From positions 7,151,886 through 7,215,885 of the forward strand of contig CM053800.1 of NCBI GenBank assembly GCA_028671895.1: a DNA stretch of 64,000 nt, read 5' to 3'. This document shows, in pieces, positions 11,201 to 23,200 of the stretch. This DNA comes from Oenanthe sinensis. Lineage: Eukaryota > Streptophyta > Magnoliopsida > Apiales > Apiaceae. The first letter of the stretch is position 1; each line of letters begins with the position of its first letter. The notes under the pieces were generated by a model. The model was given only the letters and a program-made list of their open reading frames with translations. It was not told where the DNA came from and made no database searches. A program made the position numbers and the translations under genes.

Positions 11201-13217
11201 CAGTTCCTTGATGAAAAATCTAATATTTCAGTAATTGCAGGACTAATATAACTACAAAATTTATATAGTAACCAGAATTTAATCTATCAATCCCTTAAAA
11301 TGTCCATAAATCGATACTTTTGAAATTTTACAGCATCGGATAAATTAAATTTTAATACCCCAAAGTCGGTGCTTACCATCTTGTGTAAGCTCATCAAATA
11401 TTGACATGATATCAGTCTTGAGATTAGCAGGTTCAATGGTAGCAGCAAACTTGCCCAAATTTGTAGCAGCAGATCTCCTCACCATAGGCATGTCATCCTG
11501 ACACAACTGACTATATATTGATCGCAATTCAGTCTTCAATGTGTCCGGTGCACTGGGATATGCAATTTGAAACAATCCACATGCAGAAACACGAGTCGTG
11601 AACCATTCACCTGCTGATAACCTCTGAAAGATACCAAAAAAAGCAAGTTACAAATACCAATTGATGAGAAACTATTACTCTATAAAACTTCGATGTACAA
11701 TATTTCACAATACACGCAAGCGCGTGCAAAAGAGAAACAGAAACTACCAAAAAAGCTGTTCTTGAAAGGATAATTTAATAATACCCAAATTCACACACGA
11801 GTACCATTTAAGTGGAACCCACAAGGTGTAGAATAAGTATTTAGTAACGTGTGAGATCCGTTGGAGTAAAGTTAGAACATTTAAGTATTAAACTACATTT
11901 CCTGTTTTATGCATTGATCATCATGCACAGTAAACAACTGAACTAAGTCTACCGGTTACATACAATAAATTTTAAAGGAAATAGGAGGTGAGTGGCCATT
12001 TACTTTCTTACACACTGCTTCCGAATTCAAATAGAGAGGAAAACAGCTGCAATGGGACTAAAGTGGGTTAAGTTTCACTCATGTATATGGGATGAAAGGA
12101 AGTTAAGACAACAAGAATCCATTAAAATCGTTTTAGTTCCAAACACATTCCACTATCTTTTTTAATAATATTTTAATGTACAATCATAACCCCTCCATTT
12201 ACACTCCTCGTTAAAACCTGTAAGCGCACTGATGAATGTTTTCTCACTTCATCTCCTTTACTTTCCTCTTATTTTTTCCAGAAAAGATTGAAAGCAAGGC
12301 ATTAGGTGACATCGCCCTAGGTAGGAATTCTGGAAAAAACAAAGTATACTCCCCTAAGGGTTCATTTTTTCCCAAATAGGCTTTTAGTGGTTTCCCTTTA
12401 AGGTGCTGACTTAATCTACAAACTGAGTGACCACCCACGGGCCACGAGCCACCTTACTAAAGCTTAAACACTAATATCTTGCAAGCATTAGGCATAAAAG
12501 ATAGAAACAGGAAATGAACATGAAACTTTCAGGATATATTATATATATGTAATCAGATAAATAAAATAAATAACGAGGGAAGGTGATTGAAAGAAATGAA
12601 CAAGCATGTAAACAAAGGAGACTGAAATTTTTATAAGCACACCTCTAGTTGTCCAAGTATTTGAAACAATAGCACAATTTCCTTACTTCTTTATCAAGAT
12701 GCAAACTTTAAACTATATCCTTCTCTCTTTTTTATTTGCTGAGAACGCAATAATGCACTGCTAATAAGATAAAGTAATAAATTACACAACCTATAATCAA
12801 TTTATTCTGTAATCATCAACCAACCTTCACTAGAGGAATAAACCATTCATTTAAATCACTCTCTTTCATTTGTGATCCAATTCTACAGAGTGATTCTACA
12901 GCTTTGTCCCTAACACAGGTTTCTTCAACAGTGCAGAGGGTTTCCAAAGGGGTGAGCAAAACATGAGCATGCTCCACACCTCCGACGTAAGGAATAAACA
13001 CCCCCAATTCTTCCGCTATTGCAAGAAGAACCTCATCTTCATCATCATTGTTCTCGCTCAAAAATGGGATTAATTCCTTTCTTGTCCGTTCCTCCCCAAG
13101 AGCACGAGCAATAGTAGAAAGCCTCCTAATAGAATACAATCTCAATTGGATATCGTCATTCTTCAGCTCGTCAATTAGCACGGCTATTGGGTACAGCGGC
13201 TCATCAGCATTAGACAT
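5251..13217 (-). CDS. PP2AA: PP2A 65-kDa regulatory subunit A (scaffold), 12 coding exons
   Basis: HEAT-repeat scaffold that holds the catalytic C and regulatory B subunits of protein phosphatase 2A (the RCN1/PP2AA family in Arabidopsis). Exons (high to low): 13217-12825, 11623-11377, 10170-10058, 8698-8619, 8040-7899, 7809-7729, 7283-7179, 6865-6683, 6337-6245, 5794-5655, 5573-5507, 5370-5251. They sum to 1764 bases, 587 residues, the usual family length, with phase kept at every junction. Diagnostic stretches are MVRRSAATNLGKFAATIEP, DSVRLLAVEGCATLGKLLEP, EAEVRIAAAGKVTKFCRIL and AEDRHWRVRLAIIEYIPLLA. All introns are GT-AG except the one after exon 6 (GC-AG). A 5' UTR intron from about 14077 to about 13240 is likely: the minus strand reads AGCG|GTATGA there. 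The gene looks intact and functional. Confidence 0.97.
8891..8939. repeat. 49-bp direct repeat, copy 1 (PP2A-A intron 3)
   Basis: Begins ACTATATTACAAATATTG and ends TTTATTCTAATGTG. It matches 9528-9576 with a few substitutions in the same orientation. The first copy lies just outside the foldback and the second in its loop. Confidence 0.8.
8938..9520. repeat. Foldback left arm (interrupted by a MITE)
   Basis: Inverted relative to 9738-9969. Without the inserted MITE and its extra TTA the arm is about 230 bases. Shared blocks include CTTTATAATCTTAATATACT, TACATGCTACTTCAAGGACA and TTGGAAGCCTAAT. It lies within intron 3 of the PP2A-A gene (8699-10057). Confidence 0.9.
8959..9308. mobile_element. 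Tourist/Harbinger-like MITE, 350 bp, in PP2A-A intron
   Basis: Ends GAGCATCTCCAAGAGGCTC and, on the reverse strand from the right end, GAGCATCTTCTAGTTGGCTC. It is flanked by TTA at 8956-8958 and 9309-9311. The opposite foldback arm carries the uninterrupted site with a single TTA, which proves the insertion limits. No coding capacity. Confidence 0.9.
9528..9576. repeat. 49-bp direct repeat, copy 2 (foldback loop)
   Basis: Second copy of the 8891-8939 unit, same orientation, differing at a few positions (for example ATTAATATCATTCTAAAG against ATTGATATCATTTGAAAG). Confidence 0.8.
9738..9969. repeat. Foldback right arm (empty MITE site)
   Basis: Reverse complement matches the left arm over about 230 bases, from GTTACATTGAACC at the inner end to TTAATAGCA at the outer end. 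The arms enclose a 217-base loop (9521-9737). Confidence 0.9.
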
Positions 13218-14836
13218 GGTATCTCACTAGATTCTTCAGCTATAAACAACTGATAAAAATGAGTCAGCTTACACAATCATGTTTATTTAGCAGATGATGA
13301 CTTTAACAAGTTCTACATAGGCTAAAATTAAAAAATCCTTAATATGTCACTTACATTATGCAAGTTTATAAACATAATGAAAGAACAATAAAGCTACATT
13401 ATCTCTCGCATTTTGATACCTTTTTTAAGCTAACCTTCAAATTTTACAAAATTAAAAACTACGAATTCCCATAATTTTCAGCACATTAGGAAACTATATA
13501 TCAAGAATTCTATCAAAGACACCGCCCAGGAAGGGAGGGTGTCACAGAAACAGTCTAAAGAGCACGGAATGCATACATTTCACCCTCCAAAACCGCAAAA
13601 CCCTACTTTCAAGGGGAGGGGAGAGGAAGGGAAATGCCATATAAGCTGAGACACATGAAATGAATCAAGATCTCATCTTTAACCCAACCCCAGATACACA
13701 ACAACATATTTACATATAAAGATGCAATCTTTTGTTAAATTTCTAAAATGTTGTATCATTGTACAAAATTATGTATACAAAAATTACAGCAATTCAGTTT
13801 CTTTGTGCATTCTAAATTGCATAAAAAACATAATGAATCTTATATCTCCTCACTCTAATCAATGAACTTAAATTAATGGGAAACAAAAACTATGAGATCT
13901 GAATTAAAGAATTGAGAAAAATGAGCAATTTCTTGAGATATCAAACACAACAATACATGTAAACATAGATACTCATACACGATTCATCTGACTAAGCACA
14001 GAATTAGAAATATTGCATATATACATACACCTATACATACAGGAAGAATGAATGAAGGATTTACAAGAGGTCATACCGCTTTCAAGGCTTTTGGCAGGAG
14101 GGTGTTCTTTCTTTTGGTTTAGTACAAAGAGCAAAGGAGAGAGAGTCAGGATTGATATATTTATTTATTGTTATTTTTTAATAAAAACTAATTTATAAAA
14201 AAAACTATAAAAGAATCTAATTTATAAATTAATTGACTTCTTCTTTTTATTTTTAATATTTTTCAAAAAATTGTGAATTTTTTTCCAAAATTCTTATTTT
14301 GTTTGTAAAAACTAACAATAAACAATATTCGATAAATAAAACCTTGACTTTGTCAACCGATAGTTAAAGAAGAAAATTAGGTGGAATTTAAGTAAATATT
14401 TGGATTTGAGAATAAATTTTTTGATATTGACTTTAGGAAATTATTTTAAATTTAAGTATTTTTATAAAATAATAATTATATTTTTATAATTATATAATTT
14501 TTAATAATTATAATAATATCTTCATAATTTATATATATAATATTTTAATTTTAAAAAAATTATATGAAGTAATAACGAGAAACATTAATCTCTTTCGGTT
14601 TTATGTTACCCGGACAGCATGTGGTTTGAAATATATATATATATACACTAGGATAAAAGTCGCTAGCCATAATTTTCTTTGTTGTCTTATTTTATTATTT
14701 AATTATAATATTTTTTTAAATTTAAATATTTTTTTTAAATTTCACTCAATTGTATAATTTGATTTAAAATCCAACTGATTAGTTAATGAAATATGATTGT
14801 AATATTTCAGTTCTATGTCGAAACATGTGAATACTT

Positions 14837-14841
<5 letters not shown>

Positions 14842-14871
<30 letters not shown>
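14842..14871. repeat. (TA)n microsatellite
   Basis: Uninterrupted TA dinucleotide run of about 30 bases. Confidence 0.95.
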
Positions 14872-14874
<3 letters not shown>

Positions 14875-15003
14875 GTAGTACTATCAAATATATCAACAAA
14901 TGATAAAAAAAAATTATGTTGGGGTGAACTTGTGGATTATCCAAATTTTTGTATTTAGTTTAGTGTACCTCAACTTATTTGTTATTTGTGATATGGATTA
15001 TTC

Positions 15004-15450
15004 ACATGTTTTGATGTAAGTCTGGGGTGTTACAAACTCCCTAACTTAAATTTTAGTCGTCCATGTCAAGAAAAACAGATAATATCAACTTTTCACATAT
15101 CCTTACATTCAAACATCTGATTATTGTGTGATAATACCACATGTCTTTGCATCCCCACTTCTGATAACTTAAAGTATCAAGTTTTCGAGAGACTGTTCTG
15201 ATACCATATGTGATAACTTGGGTCAAATATCAAGTCCATTTTGAAATCAAGTCAAATTCAAAATCTGTATCACACATAAAGTCAGAGTTCATGACTCGAA
15301 TACAACAACTTTACTCATTCACAAATCAATCACGAGACCCCATAAGATCATGATTTATTAGTACCTTGATATTAGTACTTTATCTTTTACACTGAAATAA
15401 AAATGGACACATGTTTCGATGTGGGATCAAGGCTGGGGTACGTGTTACAA
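15004..15450. repeat. possible decayed TRIM-like element (direct repeats)
   Basis: Two related segments in the same orientation, 15004-15035 and 15409-15450, share ACATGTTT, GATGT, CTGGGGT and GTTACAA. Such paired ends around about 400 bases without coding fit a short LTR-type element, but ends and target duplication are not resolved. Confidence 0.35.
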
Positions 15451-16609
15451 CTTACACTCATTAATTCTAAATTTTTATATAAATATATTTTAATATTTAA
15501 AATAGAATTTTCTTAATAACATTTATATGATGTAATTATATATTATTGTTTTTAGTTCAACTATAATCTCTATATTAAATTAAATTTATAGTATTTTACT
15601 TAAAAATTTTCATTTACGTATACAAATTATTTATAATTTAAATTTACATGTTTACATATACAATAATAATTTATATGATTTGTAGTTTAAAAATTACTTA
15701 TTTTTATTATGAATTTATTATACAAAATATGAATGATTATTTTATGAATTTGAATATTGAATATACGAAATATGAAATTTATTTTTGAATTTGAATTTGT
15801 ATATTTATTGTATATAATAACTCTATTGCATAAATTTATTTATTATAGATAAAATTGTAAAATAAAATTATATGACTTGTAGTATAAATTTTTCACACTT
15901 ATATTAGTTTCGTAATAAAATTATTAAAATTAAAATGATATATATTCAATACACACAATTAATAAAATAATATGATTTTTATTATTTATATAATAAAGGG
16001 TATTATAGTAATATTACTTGAATAAAACGGCTCATGATTTTTCAGAATAAAATAACTCAATCACTACTTCTTGTCTTCTTAAATTATTTTTTATTATATA
16101 TTATATTTTATTCATTTTATAAAATTTTGCTTTCAAATTCAATCATATATTTTATAATCTGAATTTAATTATTTTATTAAATTCACTTTTTATTATCTAA
16201 ATTCAATTATTTTACGAAAAAATTACTTTTTAATCTAATTATATAATTCAATTATTTTAGAATGTGCTTATTTATGATAAAATTATCGACTTCATTTTTT
16301 ACATAAATAACTTTTAAATATATATTTCATAATACATACATAGCTTATATATTATGCAAACAACAAAATTGAAAATTGAATATTATTTTAACTCAACTTC
16401 AATCTCTAAATTTTAATCACGATTCATGCACACGCATACACATATTATGAGTATGATATTAAGTATATGTGATAGAGTGCTATAGTGGTAGAAAGGTTTA
16501 TAAGTTTGTTGGCAGATCTAAAGTTCAACTCCTTTCAAAAATAAACATTTCAAATCATGAATAAAATGACTCAGGATTAAAATGTCTCACTTAAACTCAT
16601 TGTTATCTC

Positions 16610-16611
<2 letters not shown>

Positions 16612-16675
<64 letters not shown>
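16612..16675. repeat. (TA)n microsatellite
   Basis: TA dinucleotide run of about 63 bases. Apparent open frames across it on both strands are repeat artefacts. Confidence 0.95.
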
Positions 16676-16677
<2 letters not shown>

Positions 16678-16722
16678 CTCTACATTCAATGTATTTTATA
16701 TATAAATTTAAAAAAGATAATA

Positions 16723-17006
16723 TTCCTTCTGTCCCAACCAATTTTTTACACTTTCCTTTTAGGGGTGTCCCTCCCAATTGTTTACATTACTAAAAATAGT
16801 AATTTTTAACAATAAAATACATTATTACATCCACTATTTCACTCCACTTTTTTAACACTTTACACTATTACACTTACTACTTCACGTATTTTAAGAATAA
16901 AATTACTATTACACTCACTACTTCATTTATTTTAACAATAATACACCCACTATCATTGGTCTCCGTACCCAAACCAAATGTAAACATTTGGCCGGGACGG
17001 AGGGAG
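16723..17006. mobile_element. Stowaway-like MITE (Tc1/mariner type), 284 bp
   Basis: Left end TTCCTTCTGTCCCAACCAAT and reverse complement of the right end CTCCCTCCGTCCCGGCCAAA match the plant Stowaway terminal consensus. It is flanked by TA dinucleotides at 16721-16722 and 17007-17008. Noncoding. Confidence 0.85.
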
Positions 17007-18011
17007 TATTATTGTATCTCATTTTCACTTTTTTTTTACTATTTTATATTGGATTTTATATCAAATAGTCACTTATTGTATTAAAATATATCAACTCACC
17101 CCCTAATCTTAAAATGAACTCATTTAAATCACTCAAAACATTATATATATCATTCCATTAAATATATATATATATAAGTAAGTAAATAAGTTAACAGAAT
17201 ATTAATTTGATGATTTATTTGTCACGTGAGTATCTCGAAACAGACCAAATTTAAATGGGTACCTTGAAACAGACCAAATTTTATCAATTTTTCGGTTAAA
17301 TTTTTCTTCAAAATTATCAAAATAATATATATACGGATTTGATTGGTTCGAATGAGTCCATTTTAGGAATGATGGGCTACCTGAGACATTTTAATGAAAT
17401 CGGTGGCCACTTTGATATAAGACGCATTTTATATTATATTTTAATTGTAATGGACGCACTCTTTAAATGTTCCTAACAATCAAATCAAATTAAATTTCTT
17501 CATATATATCTATATATACATACATATATATATATAATTTCATTATATATATAAATAATAATTATTTGATAATATTATTAATATTTGCGTGTCTTTAAGT
17601 ATAATATAAAAAAATTGTTAATGGAATTTGATGACAAAAGTTTTTTTAAAAAACTAATCTTTTTAAAAAAAATTGGATTAAAATTACTTTAAAAAATATT
17701 TTTAAATTTTATCAAACAAATTTTTAATAAAAACACTATTTTATCACCTTTAACCGCGATTTCAAACGATTATACGATCAAATCAATAAAAATTGAACAA
17801 TTATTTAAAAATAGTTATTTGCCTAAACATTATCATATTAATATCATTTCCCTCAAAGATGGATACACGGTACCATGACAACAATTAATTATGGATCCAA
17901 GAATAAATAACACCAGGATCTCCTATGAAATAGAAAAGATCATTCATTGAAATTAGTTTCTTATTACTCCATCTAATCTCTTACATCTGATTGCCTATAT
18001 AATTTCTTCTT

Positions 18012-18802
18012 GTGTTAATTTTTCCCTCTTTCAAGCCTTATCGATTTGGCTGCTGGTTTTTCTATATGGAAACAAGTACTACTGGAAAAAAAATCTTCAA
18101 TGCTAGATACAGATCATGCACCAAAAAAGGGATAAAAAGTATAGCTGTTGAAATCTCCCATAAGATGCTTGCAACGCTGCCTATGTCGTTTCTAGTTGAA
18201 TGCAAATATGTGGTGCGAATCTTGCGCCAATTATCACTTGATCGAGGCCCGTCTTCATAATTAATTGTTATAATGGGAAAGTGAAGGTTAGGATAATGAA
18301 AGAGTATGAAGTGAAATAGTTTCGGATCAAAGAGTTGGTTATTGAAGCATGCACGCCCATGGAATTTTAATGTTGGCTTGCATCGATTACTTGATTACCA
18401 TACGTTTCGTATCATTATATATATGCACGGAATATGGGCGAATAGGGTTTTGTATGTGGTAATTAGACAGTTTGAGTGTCGTGTTTCCTAAAGAAAGCAG
18501 ATATTATACTAGTGTACAAAGATGGGAAACTAGCTTAGTACTATCCAAAGAATGGAGTAACGACAGACCTGAAGTTTAATACAGTTATACACATTGATAG
18601 CCTTAACTGGATCGACCAACAACAGATTACTAGCAAGTGCACGTATCGAATATCTTGAAACGTCAAGTGGATATGAGAGACTAGATGTAACCTGATATAA
18701 ATGTGCATTCAAATCATCATATCTTAGCTGCCAAATCCAATATGCCAGATATAAAATTCTTTTTTCAAAAAAAATATTGAGCAGAACTCTTTTAATTATC
18801 AT
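18012..18802 (+). pseudogene. F-box protein pseudogene, copy 1 (F-box plus tail, middle deleted)
   Basis: An N-terminal frame (18012-18260) contains a degenerate F-box, MLATLPMSFLVECKYVVR. From about 18278 the sequence matches, in decayed form, the 3' part of the neighbouring copy at 19477-19900 and then 30311-30400. The FBA domain present in copy 2 is missing here, so this copy joined F-box to tail by deletion. The tail carries frameshifts. At about 18691-18705 it has a single GATGTAACCTGAT, the site at which copy 2 has been hit by the hAT transposon. Confidence 0.65.
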
Positions 18803-18876
18803 CTTGAGCCTGCCGAGAGTAACAATTAAAACAATCCTACAGCAGTTTTTCTTGTATCTGTCTCCAATAATGTTAA

Positions 18877-19900
18877 TTGGTTAGTTATCATATAAACTTT
18901 GTTCTTAATTTAATTCTAACTAAATGTTTATCTTCTTCATCCATTGCATTCTTCACTTGGTTATGTACTTCTGTGATCTGTCTACCAATTATTTGCGAGC
19001 TTCCAAAATCAAGACAGTTTGAAAAACAATTAGTAGAGGTTGGCTTCGGTTTAGATCCAATAGGCAATGAGTATAAATTAATTAAGATGGTTTACTATGA
19101 TGATCCATATACTGGATCATTACCCCAGCAGGTATATACATGTGCCTTTCCTTATTATCCGCACTTAGAAGTTCAAATATGTAATATTGTTGGCAATACA
19201 TGGAGAAGTATTGGAAGCATACCTTATCACTTCAAACAACCATCAACGAAACATTTTTCATCACTACAAGATATTTTTTTGTCTAAATGGAAGGTTGTAC
19301 TGGTTGATGGGATCAAGGACAAAGTATGGTGTTACCGACATCGATTGCATTCCCATAATCATTTCTTTTGATCTATCTAGTGAACAATTTCACGAGGTTC
19401 AAAAACATGTTTTTGGTAGCCTTGATAAGCCTGATATCTTTTGTTGGTTCGTGGAGGGTGTCTTTCAGCAGCAATTTATATTAATGATGGGAAAGTGGAG
19501 ATTTGGATGATGAAAGAGTATAATTTGAAAGAGTCTTGGATCAAAGAGTTTGTTATCGAAGCACATCGATCCAAAGAATATTATTAATGCACGATCAACA
19601 AATGTACATTCTTTTAATGTTCATGGGATATGGGCGAATAGAGTTTTGCATGGTAAACCAGTTCGAGTTTTGTGTTTCCTAAAGAACAAGGATATTTTGA
19701 TATTGCAGTACAAGGATGGGAAACTAGCTTCTTATGATCAAGAGAATGGAGATACTACAGACCTACGGTTACGGGGACTGCCTTCAAAGTTTAATACACA
19801 TTGGTAGCCTCAGTTGGATCGAACGAAAGACAATAGACTACTAGTACAGGTATTAAAGATCTTAAAACTTGTAATGGATTTGAGAGACTAGATGTAAACC
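18877..19900 (+). pseudogene. F-box associated (FBA) pseudogene, copy 2, disrupted by hAT insertion
   Basis: FBA domain typical of plant F-box proteins (SCF ubiquitin-ligase substrate receptors): VGFGLDPIGNEYKLIKMVYY, then VQICNIVGNTWRSIGSIPYH, continuing after a frameshift near 19360 with IISFDLSSEQFHEV and, after another near 19540, VRVLCFLKNKDILILQYKDG. No F-box precedes it. Two frameshifts plus a 10.4-kb transposon in its 3' flank make it nonfunctional. The sequence resumes at 30303 after the transposon. Confidence 0.75.
19893..19900. repeat. 8-bp target-site duplication, left (hAT)
   Basis: TGTAAACC directly before the hAT end. The identical copy follows the element at 30303-30310. Confidence 0.95.
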
Positions 19901-20202
19901 CATGGGCGGAACTAGAAGGGGATAGTCCCCGTGCCAGCCCTGGCTGAACAAAAAAAAATTAAATTTTTTTTTTAGCTTATATACTTTTTTTAGCCTAGGT
20001 TAAAATTTGAAATTTTGCTCAGATTGGAATTTAAAATTTAGAGAAAAAAATGAACATAGATTAAGAAATAAATTTTCAACTTTTTAACAAAAATAAATTT
20101 ATATATAAATTGAATTACTTATTTGAAATTATATATAAATTGAATAACTTATTTGAAATTGAATAGCTTATTAAGTGAGATATTTAGCCATAAAAAAACA
20201 AG

Positions 20203-23200
20203 AGAATTACCAGGGAACCAAAAATATTTCCCAAAAACTCTCTCCAAATGACCTGGCATGTATGATATGTCTATCCAACTCAGCACCTGCATTATTATGC
20301 AAATTTAACTTACCACGTTCCTATTTTGAAGCTCTTTTTCTTGATAAAATCTCATTTTTCCTGATAAAACCCCAGGATGACTTATCCAAAAAAACCCAGG
20401 ATGACTTATCATATTTTATTCTTTTTTGTATGTAAATCTAGTGTTTCACAATTTGGTATCTTGCGAATTTTTTATTGATGAAATTTGGTTGGCAATTTAA
20501 GCTTGGAAATTTGTGTATATTGAATAATTAAAGATAGCTAAATAATATCATTTGAGGTTCTTAGAACTCAGTATTAGAGATACGACTACCTCTGGTTATA
20601 AACTTACTCTTTATGTGTTTGTTTAAATGCCTACATGAGTATCAATGAGTTTGTATTTATATGATTGCAAAATTTTATATAAGATCAAGCTGAATATAAG
20701 ATACCCGTATTTCATATGTACTTTTACTTAAAAAATGAAACTTTAAAATGAGTTGATACTTTAAATTTTGGAAATATTGAGACTCAAACACCTTCTAACG
20801 TAAAAGTCTAAACAAACTTGTGTTTAGAATCACATAGTGATACAAACATAACAAATTAATGTTTAAAAAAAAACAAATGGCTCTAGCAAATAAATTATAG
20901 TGTGTACCATAAAATCATGGACTATATACCACATCTACACCTCTACATATGCATATGCATAACTTCATTGTCTTTTATAAATTATCCAAGTTGTAGAAGT
21001 GCATAAAATTTTACATATGACTTTTGCATACTACATAAAAATTATATGAGCAGTGCATCTCAAGTTCCAGAAATGAATACAATTTTTGAATTAAATTATC
21101 CATATAAAGTATATTTCAGGGATAGAGATACTAATATAAAGAGAAGTAGAAAAAATGCAATGAAACTAAAGAACTTTCATTTTTGGACTTAGCACTTCTC
21201 CATCTCCATGATTCAGCCTTCAGATAAATTATCATTTGCATTATCACGATTATTGTTCCGTACTTGGGGATAAAGTTCTTAGAAATACCAAAATTTAAAA
21301 AATTAAAATGATTGCAGTAGATAAGAAAATTTAAGTAAAGATTTAAGTTTTTATATATCGCACCTGATAATCAAATAGAGGAATTTGTAGCGTGCTAGCA
21401 TATGGAGAAACACTCTGAGTGCAAAAATATGAAGGATTAATTGGTGGATGATAGTTATAATTTGATATATAATTCTGATTATTCATTGGAGGACCTTGCC
21501 ACAAAGAGCTTAAATTTTCCTGAACATGGGAAGTACTTGGTGGAAAATAATTATTTTGTGTTCTATGACTCTTCTTACTCATCTGGAGAACTTGCGCTGT
21601 GCATTTGTCATACAAAAGCAAAAAAAACCATATACAAGGCTGATTATTTTACAAAAAAATTGATATCAAGTACAAACTTACATGGTACAGAGACATATTA
21701 AGAACTTCATCATAAGCCTCCTTTAAGCTAATACCTTGACTAACCTGCACATTGCAAAAGCAAGTTCACATATCCAAAAAATTTAATTGAGAAAAGATAA
21801 AAAAAATTCTTTACATTACTCACCTGGGACACTTCAAAATTTTCAACCTTTTCTTCATCAATTGCATTTTTCTTACGTTTTCTCTTTTTTTTTTACAACT
21901 TTTTCTACCGCAGACTCTTTCCTTTTAGTCGGTGGGCTTCCCTTACCTCTTACAACCAAGAACTACTTATCTTTGGTTTCTCAACTACATCAGTAGTCAT
22001 TTCAGTGGTTGGAGTTTCATTCTCAGTTATAGAAGGTGCAGAGTCAAGACCAGTGCAATTATTTTCATCATGCAAATTTTTCTTTAAATCATTTATCCAT
22101 CCCATAACTTTTGTACATTTCGACTCGTTCTCTGCTACTAAATCAGCAACCTCCTCAAAAACATTTCACATTTTCTCAAATCGTTGTGCTTCAAGTTTAA
22201 CAGACATAGCATTATAACTAATGCTAACATGAGTATGACATCTCTTGACATTTTTTCTCCATCGACGTAATATATACTTAGCTGGAAGATGATAAATATT
22301 TTTATGGATGAGCACTGAAATCACATGCCTGCATAAAATTCCCCTAAACTCAAATAACTTTCATTTACATATCACTTCTACATTTTTCTCGTCAAATTCA
22401 ACCTCAAAAGTTACATGCCTTCTATTTTCTCCAAACTTATAATTTTCAGCAACCTTATACTTTGAACCATCACTTCTTGATCTTATATAAAATTTTCCTT
22501 TTATTTCTTGTTGGAACTCCTTAAATTTTGAGTTTGTGTAAACAGACTGGAGCTCTTTTTCCATTTCAAAATCAGTTATGCAAGGATACATATAATTATA
22601 TGAACTAAAATCTTCTTGATTCTCCTTTGCCACTTTACTTGCAAGGGCATTCTCATATTGTTCAACAAACTGCTTCAATGTAGTCTTGGAGTTCACGTAG
22701 CCATCAAAAAATGCATTCATGTTCTCACTTTGTTGTGTGGTTGACATCCCAGCCCAAAAATAATCTTTCACATATATTGGCACCCAACGCTCTCTCTCAT
22801 CATACAAGCCAAGTAACCAATCATTACTTTGTAGTTTATACTCTTCAATCATCATATTCCAGCTCTCTTCAAATTTCCGTCGACTTAGAGAATTATAAAC
22901 TGCATTATTCAAGTCAAACTTGATAGAATCATACTCTTTATGTGCCTTTAATTTTTCAGGCAATTTTTTTATTATATGTCATAAACACCATCTGTGGCGA
23001 GCATGCGAAAAACCTTTTGAATTGCATTCTGCATAGCCCTATCTTGATCAGTAATTATTGCACTTGGAGCACGACCATACATACATGTTAACCAAGAATT
23101 AAATAACCAAGTAAAAGTATTTGTATCCTCTTTTGAAATTAACCCACAACCAAGTAAAATTGATTGTCCGTGATGATTCATTCCAACGAATGGTGCGAAT

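Larger units (their letters stand above)
14160..18011. other. AT-rich intergenic region upstream of PP2A-A
   Basis: No coding sequence seen. It holds TA microsatellites, a Stowaway-like MITE (16723-17006) and a pair of related direct repeats at 15004-15035 and 15409-15450. The end nearest 14160 should contain the PP2A-A promoter on the minus strand, but no convincing TATA box was picked out. Confidence 0.6.

Noticed and set aside
16471..16540. tRNA-like words (GCTATAGTGGTAG ... AGTTCAACTCC)
   Set aside because: A- and B-box-like words only; no acceptor stem or cloverleaf. At best a SINE relic.
16577..16809. Open frames on both strands with long Tyr/Ile repeats
   Set aside because: They are translations of a TA microsatellite.
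18530..18802. Minus-strand frame opposite F-box copy 1
   Set aside because: The similarity between the two tails is on the plus strand; the minus frame has no motif and is a shadow.
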